Source: Undaria pinnatifida (lineage: Eukaryota; Sar; Phaeophyceae; Laminariales; Alariaceae). Taken from it: DNA of 64,000 bases. The notes under the pieces were generated by a model. That model was not told the origin of the DNA. It made no database searches and saw nothing but the letters and a program-made list of their open reading frames with translations. Positions within the stretch are counted from its first letter, which is position 1; every line of letters starts with the position of its first letter. A program made the translations under genes and the position numbers. The stretch is taken from contig JABAKD010000027.1 of NCBI GenBank assembly GCA_012845835.1, positions 15,224,073-15,288,072 of the forward strand, written 5' to 3'. Below, piece after piece: positions 23,801 to 34,465 of this stretch.

Positions 23801-24828
23801 TTTGAAACATGGACTGCGTGCTTTGACATAAGGATTACGTTCTTTGAAGTCTGGGCAAACATGTTTACGACACGCCCGGGAAGCTACGAATGAACCAAAG
23901 CACTTTCAGGGTAGCCAAACCTAACGCTTGTTGCCGTTCTTTTTTTGTCTTTCGTGTCCTCTCTCAAATAACCGCTTGTTGCCATTCTTTCGCCTGTGTT
24001 TGTTTTCGCGTCCCCGATGAAAGTTTGCTGCCCCTCTTTTCTTTGCGCTTTGTTTTTCGTCTCAAATAAAAATGTTGGTTGCGGATGTTTGCTATATTTT
24101 TGTTTCTCGTCTCAGATAATCGCTGCTGTCAATGGATACGCCTTGGGTGGGGGCTGCGAGTTGGCGATGATGTGTGACATAATCTTGGCCGGAGAGAAGG
24201 CGGTCTTTGGCCAGCCCGAGATAAGCCTTGGCCTGATACCTGGTGAGGAGGATGTCCCAACACAGCGGTACAGCAGGAAATAGGAAATGGCAATGCAACT
24301 TTTCCACGGCAATAGTAGTTCAGGAGAATTCCTAATGAAAAAAAAAATGAATGTCACGAACACTGATAAATAAAAACGTGGCATGTTTGCGAATCGTAGT
24401 ATTCTGTCACGAATGGTGACATTCAAAAAAATGCTATAAAACATTAGACTATAGATTTGTTATATTTATGTTGACAAAAGACATGATCTTGTTTAGAGAA
24501 CATGACGTAACGCCATTTAAAAAAATGTCGCGGATCGTAACTGTTTGCGTTCGTTGGTCATAATGATCCTTGTACGTGATAACGTTTTATTGGCTAAGTC
24601 CACTGCTGCATCTGTTTCGACTCTGTCACTCGCTGTACGAGTCGTTGCCGATCTCATATCAGTTGATTGCCCTGATCTAGTCTGTTGCCACGGAAAGGCA
24701 CAAGTCTACAGGTAGGTAGGAAAACCTAACCAAACAAAAAAGTATCTCCACGTCTTCGATGCCGCGGCTGTCGATTACAAGGCAAAGTATCGCTGCTCCT
24801 GAGGAAAACGTGCTGCTGCTGCTGCTGC

Positions 24829-24877
<49 letters not shown>

Positions 24878-24942
24878 CTTGTTCTTGTTCTTGTTCTTGT
24901 TGTTGTTGTTGTTGTTGTTGCTGTTGCTGTTGTTGTTGTTGC

Positions 24943-24986
<44 letters not shown>

Positions 24987-27900
24987 TTGTTGTTGTTATT
25001 GTTATTGTTGTTGTTGTTGTTCTTGTTGATATCACACTAGGCGATTGCCCTAATCCAACCTGTAGTCACGAAAAGGCGCAAGAAGTCTACTACAAGTAGG
25101 TAGGAGAACAAAACCAACCCTAGTACTAGCACTCAAGGGAATCACTGGCCGATATCCTTTCTGAGGACATACACACCCCGTTAACACGCGCGATCGAACT
25201 TTCACACACAGCGCAAAGATGAGTTATATCGACGAAATCCTCGCTCTCACAGCTGGAGTGTATCAATATCAAGTATCAGCTATTTTTAGTTTTTATAAAC
25301 AATGAGTCGAGCTACCAGGACGATAGCCAGCTCCGCGATCTATGGTACAGACACCTAATTAGAGATACTGAACCAATACGTTGGCTACTCATGTTTATCT
25401 CCTGCCGCGTCTGGTGTTGGCTTGCATCTGATGTTGGCTACCATATATGACAGAGTATACCACACCTCGCCTTGTATACGGCACCCCAACAGTATACCCA
25501 CCCGGGTGGTAATTATTAAGAAATCTTACACGACCACCCGATTTATCACCCGAGGTAAATTCTTTACCGCGTCCTATCCTCGATATAATGCCTCATAAAT
25601 CTGTATCACACCCCGGACTGCCTGTAATGTATCGGCAAGAGTCCTTTGTAACCACTGCTATCACCCCCCCTGTTATAATACTCGTACAGTAAACACCCGC
25701 GTGGCTCATATTCTAGAATCCCAAACGACCATCCGCTTTATCACCCGGGGTACGTTGTGCATCACCCCCCCCCCAGCATACCACCCCGGGTGATAAAAAT
25801 CGATAACCGAAATTATGATCATTGTTATACTCCTGTCATATACCGTAAACTTCTGCCGCATCTGCTGTAGGGTACTCTCCTGCTGCGTCTGATATTGGTT
25901 ATTTGTCTGGTGCTGTATCTGATGTTGGCTTGGGCAGGGTGGGGGGGCACGCAGCGGCTGGTTCGAGCGGTCGGGAAATCCAAGGCGATGCAAATGGTCC
26001 TAACCGGAAGCCGACTCGACGCAAAACAAGCAGAGAGAGATGGTAAGTCGACTCGGCTAATACATGGCAAACCGATCAGAGAGATGGTACGTCGATTCCT
26101 CTATTATACACAGCAAACCGAAACCGAGAGAGGGTAAGTCGATTCCGCGATTACATAACTAGGGCTATTTTACGACTTGGTCCAGCTTAGTTAAAATGGT
26201 TGTGTATATATATGTACCTGATTTTATATGTGCCTGATTTTACCCCTTGTGCCCGCTGCGAAAACAACTCCCTCATTATTTTCAAGTAGTTTTTCCGGAA
26301 AACGTGGATGCAAGTGGTCCTGACCAGAAGCCGAATGGACGCAAACTAAACAGAGAGAGGCGGTAGTCCTGGTGGTGACTACGTATTCCGTAAAACATAT
26401 TCTAAAAGCGTCAGCTGTGAGTTCGATAAATTTTTAGAATCGATTCTCGTCTTTCCAAGCTGCATAATACACCGGTCACCGGTTTTTAGAAAATGAATTC
26501 ATGAGTCAAAGCCTGTCCTGTAATGAACCCTGATGGAGACATCAACGTGTGAGGTGACATGGACATTAATGTTTATGTATTACGTCGAAGATATAATAAA
26601 GCGTCCTTTGTTATTATCACAATTAATCTGTATGTTACGATCGTGAGGTATGTACACCATTTAACAAGTGTAACGATACTGCCTTTTTCACATACCAGGT
26701 ATTATACTTTTTTTTTACCCTACTTAGTCACGTGACACAACAGTTTCATCTTTTGTTCCTCTCCATACGGGTTATATGGTATCAGCGCACAGAATTATTA
26801 GATTATAGACCGAAATCGCACTTGATGAAAACGTCCTCTGTGGACCCTGGCAGCATCAGGGGACTCACGTATGTTCAAAGAGGACTACATCTGTAAAAAC
26901 GCGCGACCGGCGTATCACGCAGCTTGAAACGAGGAGCGTCGACCCGTACATTGATCGAACTCGCAGCTGACCTACTAGAAACCATTTTATAAAACAGGCC
27001 AGTGGGGGTAGTGCTATTAAGAGCTACCGGTAGCTAACAAAGTAGACTCCGTAGCGAGGGCTGTTCCCGACTTAGTACAGCTAAAATAAGGTGGTTGAAA
27101 CCCCACGGAAAAGAGAGACGTTACGTCGACTCTGCTAGCGAGCGCTGTATATGACTTAGCTCAGCTTTCGGTAAAGTGTTGACGGTAGGTATACCTCATT
27201 TTAACCCTTCTGCCGCTGCAAAAAAAAAGGTGACCATTTTCAAGTAGGTTGTACCTGAAAGCGTGGACGTAAATGGTCCTCACCGGATTTCGACTGGGCA
27301 CAAACCAAGCAGAGAGAGACGGTAGGTCGACTCAGCTACTCGTGGTATGCCTTCGAGGCTTCATATTACTTAATCCAGCTTCGACGAAATTGTTGAGATG
27401 TGCTTGGTATTGGATAGGAAATTTCTTGGAATGAAGATGTAATGAGAGGCGGTAAGCTGGTCCGGCCACCTACGGGCTCGGCTAGGAACAGTCGTCAGTC
27501 CGCCTGTTTAATAAGGCATTGATATATTGCAAAACATACGACGGGTACCTGATCCCCCACTCTGTGAAGAGTATCATCCAAAAAGTCTTTCCATGGACAA
27601 TGTTCCGGCTGTCCCCCCATGTCTATACTCTGTAAGCACTGGTATTGTGTCACACCTAAAGCTCTTCCACGGAGAAAGTTCCTGCTGCCTATGGTCAAAG
27701 GCGTAGATGCCCACTCAGCTCCAGGCCAGAATCGCTGTAGTACCCGGGGTAGATGATCACGAAGAGGTCATTCAGGAAATATTGCGAATTGGTGACAGAA
27801 AAGAGCATATCAACTGGAAAGAGAGAACGACCACCGTCACACGTGTGGTGTTGTACAGCAGGGCCAACATCCGTTGTACCCGCCACAAGATTCGCGTACG

Positions 27901-29885
27901 TATCCGTCCATCTACGAAACCGGAAGATTAACCAAGATGTCCCCTGTCGACTGTATTTCCTGTCAATGTCACTGTTCTCTTGAAGCATTTGTCCAGTATC
28001 AAATCGGTCCCGCCGATCGTTCTCGTGCAACGATTATCGTTGCCGTGGACAGTATTCCCGCTGTTCCTTCCCGTGTAAATTTTCTCCTGGCCATGGACAG
28101 TATTCCTTCTTTTCCACCCTTTGTTTCATTCTTCTCGTTGTCGTGTGCTTCTTCTCGTGGAGGAATCGTATCACATCATAGAAAATGCTAATGTTCCTAC
28201 CAGTGTAGTTGTTATCCTTCCCGTGGACAATAGTGTTCCTGTTTTCCCTCCTCATGCTGCTCTTGTCCTTCTCGTGTGATTCTTCTCCTTCTCATGCTGT
28301 TCTTTTCCTTCTCGTGTGATTCGTCTCCTTCTCGTGTGATTCTTCTTCTTCTTCTGGTGTGATTCTTCTCCTTCTCGTTGATTCTTCTCTCCAAGGGACC
28401 GTATCACGTCGCTGGTCTTTCCATGAACAATGTCGACGTTCCTTCCGATGTAATTCTTCTCCTTCTATTGTACAGTTTTGTTCCTGTTTTTCCTTCCCAT
28501 GCCATTCTTCTCCTTATCATCATGTGATTATTTTATTAAAGAACCCGTATCACATGAAAGAGTATTTTCATGGACAATGCTCCTGCCTTTCTGTGTTCCC
28601 GTTTGACTATTCTCCTTCCCATGGACTATGATCGTGCGTTTCCTTTCCGTGTCTGACAATGCTAATTTTCTTTATGCTCCTTCCCATACGATTGTTCTCC
28701 TTTGTAGTCACTCTTCTCTCGAAGGACAGGTATAGCTGACACCTGGTACATCACGCCGAAAGAGTGTTTGCACGGACTGCTGTGTTCATGTTCCTGTTGT
28801 GCATGTTCCTGTTGTTGTGCCTTATGATGTGATTCTTCTCCTTCCCAGATGAACCTCCTCTGGAATAACTGGTATCCGCAATCTACCCGACCGCAAATCT
28901 GGCCGAAGAAGCGGTCAAAAGTGATATCTAACAATCACGCCAGGAGTGTTACCATGGACCGCTAACGCCCTTGATGCTCCTTCCCATGCGATCCTTCGCC
29001 TTCCTATGCACAATACTCCTGCTTGCCCTTCCCATGTCAGACAATGTCAAATCCCCTGCATTTTTTTTCCCATGTGACTGTGCTGTTGAAGGACTGGTAT
29101 CCGCAGTGTAACCGATCGGATATCTGGTTGAAGAGGCCGCAAAACATGATGTCCACAATCATGTCAGGCGTATGTCCATGGACAATGTTAATGTCAATTA
29201 TTGTTCCTGATGTTATTTCCCATGTCAGAGAATCTTGGTGTTCTTGCTGTTGCTTCCCTTGTCGCTCTTCTCTTGTAGGATTGGTATCCGCAGTCTACCC
29301 GGTCGAAGATCTGGTCGAAGAAGCGGTGAAAGTGGCGGCGAAGATCGGATCCATGTCAATGCCGATCGCCCTAATGGCGAAGGAGGCGGTCAACGCAGCG
29401 TTCGAGGGAAACCTAACAGAAGGCGTTCGCTTGGAGCGTAGGATCTTCCATGCTACGTTTGCGTTGGTGAGCGTCTTATGTTTGCCGGATGTGTTTATGT
29501 GCAGTTATTGTTTTTGTTCTTGTTCTTGTTTTTGTTTTTGTTCTTGTTCTTGCTCTCACGTTCATTCGTAGCCAAAATCTAGTCCGGAAATATATTCCAT
29601 GCTACTCTTTCCTTGGTGAGCATGCCCGCATCCTATTCGTAAGGTTTTGACCAGCCTGCGAGTTGATTTTGTTTGTCATGTTTCGTGACAGCTTGTCACG
29701 AATGACGATTTTTTATGTTGGCGTGAAATGACCTTTCGTGGTTCACGGTGCATCTGACCAGCCTGAATGACCCGCGTTTTTGCGCTTGCTCTATGATGTG
29801 ACGACACTGTCATTTGCAGGACGACCAGAAGGAAGGCACGTCAGCCTTCGCCGAGAAGCGCACGCCGAACTGGACCCACAAGTAA
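17810..29885 (+). CDS. ECHS1: Enoyl-CoA hydratase, seven exons (ECHS1-like, probably mitochondrial)
   Basis: The product hydrates 2-trans-enoyl-CoA to 3-hydroxyacyl-CoA in beta-oxidation and branched-chain amino-acid breakdown. Exons read 17810-18004, 22104-22221, 23183-23283, 24116-24242, 25938-26042, 29279-29466 and 29820-29885. All introns are GT/AG and all phases agree, giving 900 nt and 299 aa against about 290 for animal ECHS1. Residues 1 to about 40 are Ser/Ala/Arg-rich with few acids, like a mitochondrial presequence. The crotonase signatures are intact: AAGADIK at 104-110 and [15 protein letters not shown] at 145-159. The two catalytic glutamates are E153 and E173, 20 residues apart as in rat (E144/E164), and [10 protein letters not shown] follows. 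The protein ends in NWTHK, close to the usual end of the family. Introns are long (intron 1 is 4.1 kb, intron 5 is 3.2 kb) and full of repeats. A peroxisomal or plastid form is less likely: no C-terminal SKL and no plastid-type leader are seen. Confidence 0.95.
18040..19235 (+). repeat. Duplicated block with AGCTC and GCGGTGCC arrays in hydratase intron 1
   Basis: GGTTGGTACATTCCTGG...ACCTCCCACTTGGACACCG...TTGCGGAACGGTCCA followed by (CAGCT)n and GCGCCGTGC arrays occurs at 18060-18370 and again at 18985-19235. A third partial array lies at 18505-18615. Confidence 0.75.
19856..20048. mobile_element. About 190-bp TIR element in hydratase intron 1
   Basis: The left end GTGTATAACACCCCCC mirrors the right end GGGGGTGTGCTATACAC. 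The interior is GC-rich. Five GTGTTA units (19830-19858) abut its left side. Confidence 0.5.
20647..20975 (-). mobile_element. LINE 3'-end fragment in intron 1 of the hydratase gene
   Basis: Matches the 3' untranslated part of the LINE family in antisense to the host gene. It includes GAGTGACTGGAGCCTGT and the terminal GTTAATATGAGAACAACAAC on the minus strand (from about 20665 down to 20647). The fragment is about 330 bp and strongly 5'-truncated. Confidence 0.75.
21480..22080 (+). repeat. Pyrimidine-rich GCTCGCTCTCTGCTGCTC-type array before exon 2
   Basis: Degenerate 18-25 bp units of CTCGCTCTCTGC and CTGCTGCTC extend from 21480 to the exon 2 acceptor at 22103, forming one very long polypyrimidine tract. 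Confidence 0.75.
23728..23850 (+). repeat. Minisatellite GGGACTGCGTGCTTTGA
   Basis: Five to six degenerate copies of about 22 bp in hydratase intron 3. Confidence 0.75.
24811..25031. repeat. (TTG)n/(CTG)n microsatellite in hydratase intron 4
   Basis: About 220 bp of TTG units with CTG, TTC and TTA interruptions. The long Leu or Thr frames through it are artefacts of the repeat. Confidence 0.95.
26295..26363 (+). pseudogene. Decayed copy of hydratase exon 5, relic a
   Basis: Within intron 5, GTGGATGCAAGTGGTCCTGA...CAGAGAGAGGCGGTAGTCC parallels the 3' half of exon 5 (GATGCAAATGGTCCTAACC...CAGAGAGAGATGGTAAGTC). In the exon frame it reads [13 protein letters not shown] followed by a TAA stop, and the donor has decayed from GTAAGT to GTAGTC. 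It cannot replace exon 5. Confidence 0.8.
27253..27321 (+). pseudogene. Decayed copy of hydratase exon 5, relic b
   Basis: GCGTGGACGTAAATGGTCCT...CAAGCAGAGAGAGACGGTAGGTCGACTC matches exon 5 through the splice donor and into the intron start (GTAAGTCGACTC). The exon frame has a TAA before MVLTGFRLG and ends NQAERD like the real exon. A GTAGGT donor is still present. Upstream CTGCCGCTGC and TTTTCAAGTAG words are shared with relic a, so a larger block was duplicated. Confidence 0.8.
28867..28932 (+). pseudogene. Decayed copy of hydratase exon 6 start, relic a
   Basis: ACTGGTATCCGCAATCTACC...GCAAATCTGGCCGAAGAAGC closely matches the first 60 bases of exon 6 (ATTGGTATCCGCAGTCTACC...GAAGATCTGGTCGAAGAAGC). 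The acceptor is lost and the frame then runs into a TAA (ATCTAACAATC). Confidence 0.8.
29090..29152 (+). pseudogene. Decayed copy of hydratase exon 6 start, relic b
   Basis: GACTGGTATCCGCAGTGTAACCGATCGGATATCTGG again parallels the exon 6 start, with an in-frame TAA (GTGTAACC). It lies about 190 bp upstream of the functional exon and 225 bp downstream of relic a. Confidence 0.8.
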
Positions 29886-29949
29886 ACCAGAGCCGATCAG
29901 CGGAGCGGAGACTTGAGCCTCACGAAGGGTTTGCAAGGACGTAGCGCTG

Positions 29950-30260
29950 TGCTCAGTATTGCCCTGCTGCTGGTGCTGGTGCTGCTTCTGCTTCTAATAC
30001 TCCTGCTGGTGCAGATGGTGATGTGCTGATGCTGCTCCTACAGCTGCTGCTGGTGCTGCCGGTGCTTCTGAGGATGCGGATGCTGGTGCTGATGCTAATG
30101 CTGCTGCTGGTACTGCTGCTGTTGTTGCTGCTGGTGGTGCTGCTGCTGCTGTTGCTGATACTGGTGCTGCTGATGCGGATGCTGGTGCTGAGACTAATGC
30201 TTCTGCTCCTGCTGGTGCTGCAGCTGTTGTTGATGCTGCTGGTGGTATGCTGATTATGGT
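29950..30260. repeat. Degenerate (CTG)n tract downstream of the hydratase gene
   Basis: CTGCTGGTGCTG-type sequence for about 300 bp starting 65 bp after the stop codon, probably 3' UTR or just beyond. Leu- or Ala-rich frames through it are not genes. Confidence 0.85.
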
Positions 30261-31560
30261 GTGCTGCTGCCTAACGCCTTTAGCACCGCACCCACAATTT
30301 GGGGACAAAGTACTTGGAGTTTATGTGGGATCAGTTTGCAATGGTACAAAGGTTAAGGCAAGGGGATGTTTCCGTGAAGCCACGGTATCATCGTCCTAGG
30401 CTCGTGGGGTCTGGTGCTGTACGTGCTGCGTGTGTACGTTTGTTTTGCCGAACCTTGGTTGTGTTGAGTGATGTCAGTAGTAGAAGAAGTGTTGTTGGGC
30501 GTCGTTCGATGATCGGCTGGTTTGATCGGCTGTTTTGTTGTTGTTCTGCTGTCGTTGCCGCGGCAACATACCGTCCAATCCTTGCCACGGCTTATGTATG
30601 GGTTTGTTCCGCATGCATTCAAAATGAGCGTCCGCGTGGTTGGTGTGTCGGTATTTGGTGAGATGGTGTGTGTTGTATAAAATTTGGTAAGACCTCTCAG
30701 CCGTAAGATCGAGAATTCCTTCGAAAGTTAACTTTGTAAGCTGCGTGTGATGCTTCGATCGCGCGTGCTACGGAGCTTACTTCGAAGCATGACCTCGTGA
30801 TGAATATAAAGGGTAGGCGAGTCCCCCGGGTGTTATTTTAGAAAAGTGAAAAATAATTCGGCCGTGATGATCGAAATTGTTTTAATCAAAACTCGTTGTT
30901 GCAAGCTGCATGTGATACTTCGATCGCGCGTGTACGAGGTGTTTATACCCTGATGAAGGATGATAGGTCGGTTACTCCCCTGCTGATACCAGAGTCAACA
31001 GGACTAAGACGTTTATTATGGGACCAAGTGTGTGTTTCAGGGGGGCCGACTAACCAATACAGCTGTGCTGTAGCATGGTAGGTACCATGGTGCAGCTGTT
31101 GTGGAGTATATGCGATGCAATCGACAGGTTCTTCGAACTCGCACGGTGGAGAAGGACGAGCTCGTCTCTCTATGAAGCATCAGCACGGATGCTGGTTCTG
31201 CTGGATGTAGATAAAGTGGAGAGATCTCTTTCATGCGTCGGGTCCGGTTTCGCAAGAGCAGGCCCTCCTCCTCCCCTCGTGCTGCGGTGCGTGCCCTTAC
31301 ATGAAAAGAAGACGGAAGAATGCCAAAACTAAACATGCTTTTGAGGAGATTGAGTCGCTACTCATATAGGGAAAGCGCGACATCTACCCTCGTATCGTAA
31401 GGTATCAGGTTTCACTATTACGGCTACTACTGCTGCTGCTGCTACTACTACGACTACTGCCACTACTAACTACTACTATCTGAAGCATGTTATGGAGTGG
31501 TCACATAGCCCACATCCCCACATAATCCTACTCAATTATTTCTTCCTCTCGCGCTGTGTC

Positions 31561-31650
31561 TTAACCCCTTTAGAGCCCCCGAACCCCTCCCTATACTAAA
31601 TCCAAGTAATTTTGTCCCCAAAAACGGGTTTCCAGTTGTAAAGGGGTTAA
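31561..31650. mobile_element. 90-bp piggyBac-like MITE
   Basis: Begins TTAACCCCTTTAGAG and ends TTGTAAAGGGGTTAA. TTAA at both tips and CCCTTT inverted ends match the piggyBac pattern, in which TTAA is the target duplication. It is far too short to encode a transposase. Confidence 0.55.
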
Positions 31651-32062
31651 GAGCGTCCCTGGAGTCAATCTACGAAAAAAACTTTGAAAGAAGACCGTGC
31701 CGTTTGCAAGCATTGACACCCATCCCTGTGCCCCTCATCTCTAGCTCCTTCGTAGCGTACTGCTGCTGAATCAACTCAGCCCACCCGATGGACCGGGAAT
31801 TTTCTTCTACTGTGTCACCATATTTTTGTGTGTTTACCTCCCCTCCGACTCCGGCGGGCTCGCTTGTAATATATGTAGATATCTTGAATTACATTTTTTG
31901 TTACTCTTGTCTTCTCCCCCCCCCCCGCCCCCCCCCCCAACTCCTATCTCTCCCTCACCCCTCCCCATACCCCCTCCCTGCTAGAAAATGGCATGTTGCG
32001 TATGTTATGGTATAAACTATATATAATATGTAGGGAACATCCGCCACAGAAGACGCCTCACT

Positions 32063-32566
32063 ATGTCGGCAGCGCTCGTCGAGCAAGGCACCGCTGTACC
32101 GTCATCTCGTCTCAACCGCACGGCGCACCTGCTCCTAACTACTCAGGTTGGTTGCAAGCGCTGTATGGTCAACGGTACACCGTTTTATGGCGTACAGGAC
32201 ACCGGCGGATACGCCCCTCAGACCTCAGCAATGTCAACCCCGTCAGTTTTGGAATTAAACAAGGCAAATAACAGCGCACGAGTCACGTCTCACGGAGCAA
32301 CAGCATACAACCAACAGAGCACTGTCGGAGGAACCAAAAGAGCACTCTGCTATTATGCTGCTACACATGCGAGGTCAGAACATGCGCTATTAATAGCTGT
32401 GGATGGGTCCTCTGGGGCATGCAGTATGTCAACATGTCGGGGCGCTTTGGATCTGGGTCATGTATGCCGACATGTCGGAGCCCTTCGGTTGCTTTGGCTC
32501 ACCGTACTCGACCCTGCCCGCAACTACTACGCTGTATGTACGTCCACTAACGAACCGAGCGCATAG
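32063..32566 (+). other. Open frame of 167 codons, uncertain
   Basis: Longest unexplained frame between 30.3 and 41.7 kb. It has no signal peptide, recognised motif or family resemblance. GTCGGCAGCGCTCG and ATGTCGG/CATGTCGGAGC words repeat within it (32062, 32434, 32471), which suggests repeat-derived DNA. Likely non-coding. Confidence 0.15.
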
Positions 32567-33074
32567 GGCGATAGCGAAAAATTGGTATACATATGCCCTT
32601 TGATACATGAGAATTTCGGGATAGGTTATTATGCTGTGATATAGATTTGGTGCGGGCATGACCAAAATGTTTCAAGGCTCCTCCATTTTTAGTTTTTTAT
32701 TTTTGTTTGCTCATTCCTTCTATTATTACCTGTGCGTTGCACTTTTTTTTTTTCTCCTTTTCCCTCCCTGGGTATAACTCAGATCCGGGGTCACCAAGCA
32801 TGCTCTTCATCCCCCCTCCCCACTACGGTAGGCGCGTTCATTTTTATCACGAAAAGACGCCAAGCCACAGCCCTTTCTTCCCTCCTCGTCGACTCGCATC
32901 GAATCGGGGGAGCTCTTTATACCTCAATTTTCGATATCTGACGTGTCATTTTGATCGTGTTTGTCAAATACTACGTACCTCTTACGCGACAGCTGAGTTT
33001 CAGAAAAAAAACGAGAAACCGCAACCGAATAAATATAATCCCCATGAACCTACTGCACACAACGCATCCTATCC

Positions 33075-33323
33075 ATGATATCTAGAACAAAGAAGCGGAC
33101 TCCAATTCCAACGATACTGCGTGCGTTGATTGGGCAGTTGAGGAGCTCCGCCTTTTCAGAAACGTTTTGGCCAAAAAAGCGCTGTACGTACACACAACAG
33201 TTGCTTAAACAGCGAAAACACCTGTCTGTCGTAGAACGACTTCGCATTTCCGAGCTTTTCGGCTCCATGCTACGCCCGCCCCTTCCCCCCCCCGCAACCG
33301 TTTTAACAACCGCTTTATTCTAA
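33075..33323 (+). other. Small basic open frame, uncertain
   Basis: 82 codons starting MISRTKKRTPIPTIL, Lys/Arg-rich, in an otherwise gene-free stretch. There is no recognised domain and no neighbour to support it. Confidence 0.15.
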
Positions 33324-34139
33324 GCTCGTCAAAAGCCCCTCACCAACCTTTTTTGTGTGTTCGGCGGAGCAACGCGGGTGGTCGGAACGCCCGAACACGC
33401 TATGAGAACAATCTCTATGCACTACCGGCTCTTTCCACAACAACGAGCCCCACTAGTAACCCAGCCAGAGATTTACAGGGAAGGAAACAATACATGTTGG
33501 AGCGGATATACTAAATAAAGTCTGTGTGGGACACACCCTTTCTCAACACAGATACTAGGTATCTAACCAGTATCATCCCCGTTTCTTGTTAGAGAGCTGG
33601 TACCGTGTGTATATGCGCATGTATGTATGCAGTGTGCAATCACCATGTGAGTGAGTGAATATCATTAATTAATTGCCAATTCCTATTTATCCGAAGTAAC
33701 CTCTCTCCAAGGAGGGAGGGAGGAGGGGGAAGGGGGGGGGGGCATCGTAGCACGTCGTGGCTCTTTGGAGATCGGCCGCGCTGGATTCCTGGGACCCACC
33801 GTTTACTGACGGTGTCCGCAACGAGTCACACCAAGCCATCCAGATGACCCGAACACATTGACGCATTGACAAAGGCTGCCATAGGAGGGGTGCCTGCTAT
33901 TATAGTATCCCGGTTTCCCCTCCATTCGTTGCTGAGGCGTTATTATTCCATGCCTTCTCTCAGAAGTCACGTGACGGCGCAAGCTATGAACAATACCATC
34001 AACACGCAAGTGTGAGTGATCAAGTATAACTGCAGAGAACAACCTGAACAGTATAGTCGGGCGCCTGCTCCATACCTCCCGTTTGTAACCATGGTACCGC
34101 TAGCGTAGTAGTACCTTGATATATCCCGATTTTCATGGC

Positions 34140-34465
34140 TTCATTATTTGCAGTATACCCCCATTTTCCCGGTATTATAGCATTATACCTCCATTTTCAC
34201 GGCATTTTAGCATTTTACCCCCATTTTCACCGTAGGGGGGGGGTACCCCCGTTTTCACCGGAGGGGGGGGGTACCCCCGTTTTCACCGTAGAGGAGGGGT
34301 ACCCCATTTTCACGGTACGGGGGGGGGTACCCCCGTTTTCACGGTGGGGGGGGGGGTACCCCCATTTCACGGTACAGGGGGGGGGGTACCCCCGTCTTCA
34401 CGTTATTTTAGCATTATACCCCCATTTTCACGGTAGGGGGGGGTACCCCCATTTTCACTACCAAC
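34140..34465 (+). repeat. GGGGGGGTACCCCCATTTTCAC minisatellite
   Basis: About ten units of 25-35 bp with the core TACCCCCRTTTTCACGGTA and a variable G run. The first units lack the G run (CATTTTCACGGCATTTTAGC). KpnI-type GGTACC palindromes occur in every unit. Confidence 0.9.

Larger units (their letters stand above)
27540..29270 (+). repeat. Degenerate tandem repeat filling the 3' half of hydratase intron 5
   Basis: Phrases CCATGGACAATGTTCC, CTTCCCATGTGATTCTTCTCC and GAAGGACTGGTATC recur in order at roughly 150-225 bp spacing (about 27560, 27985, 28150, 28390, 28535, 28720, 28850, 29090). Each unit looks like the intron 5 end (pyrimidine tract, TTGTAGGA, exon 6 start) in progressively decayed form. 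Confidence 0.7.
30261..34139. other. Gene-free stretch with small repeats
   Basis: Holds one copy of a repeat with CGCACCCAC...GTGTGGGAT (30272-30345; others at 19624-19700, 21098-21215 and 21765-21830), two GAGATC cores (30690, 30862), the TTAA-tipped MITE (31561) and a C-run (31917-31940). Confidence 0.5.

Noticed and set aside
24759-25040. A 93-aa poly-leucine frame (and the opposite poly-threonine frame)
   Set aside because: It is a direct translation of the (TTG)n/(CAA)n microsatellite in hydratase intron 4.
29994-30308. Ala/Pro-rich or Leu-rich frames after the hydratase stop
   Set aside because: They come from the degenerate (CTG)n tract; no start context, splice sites or domain.
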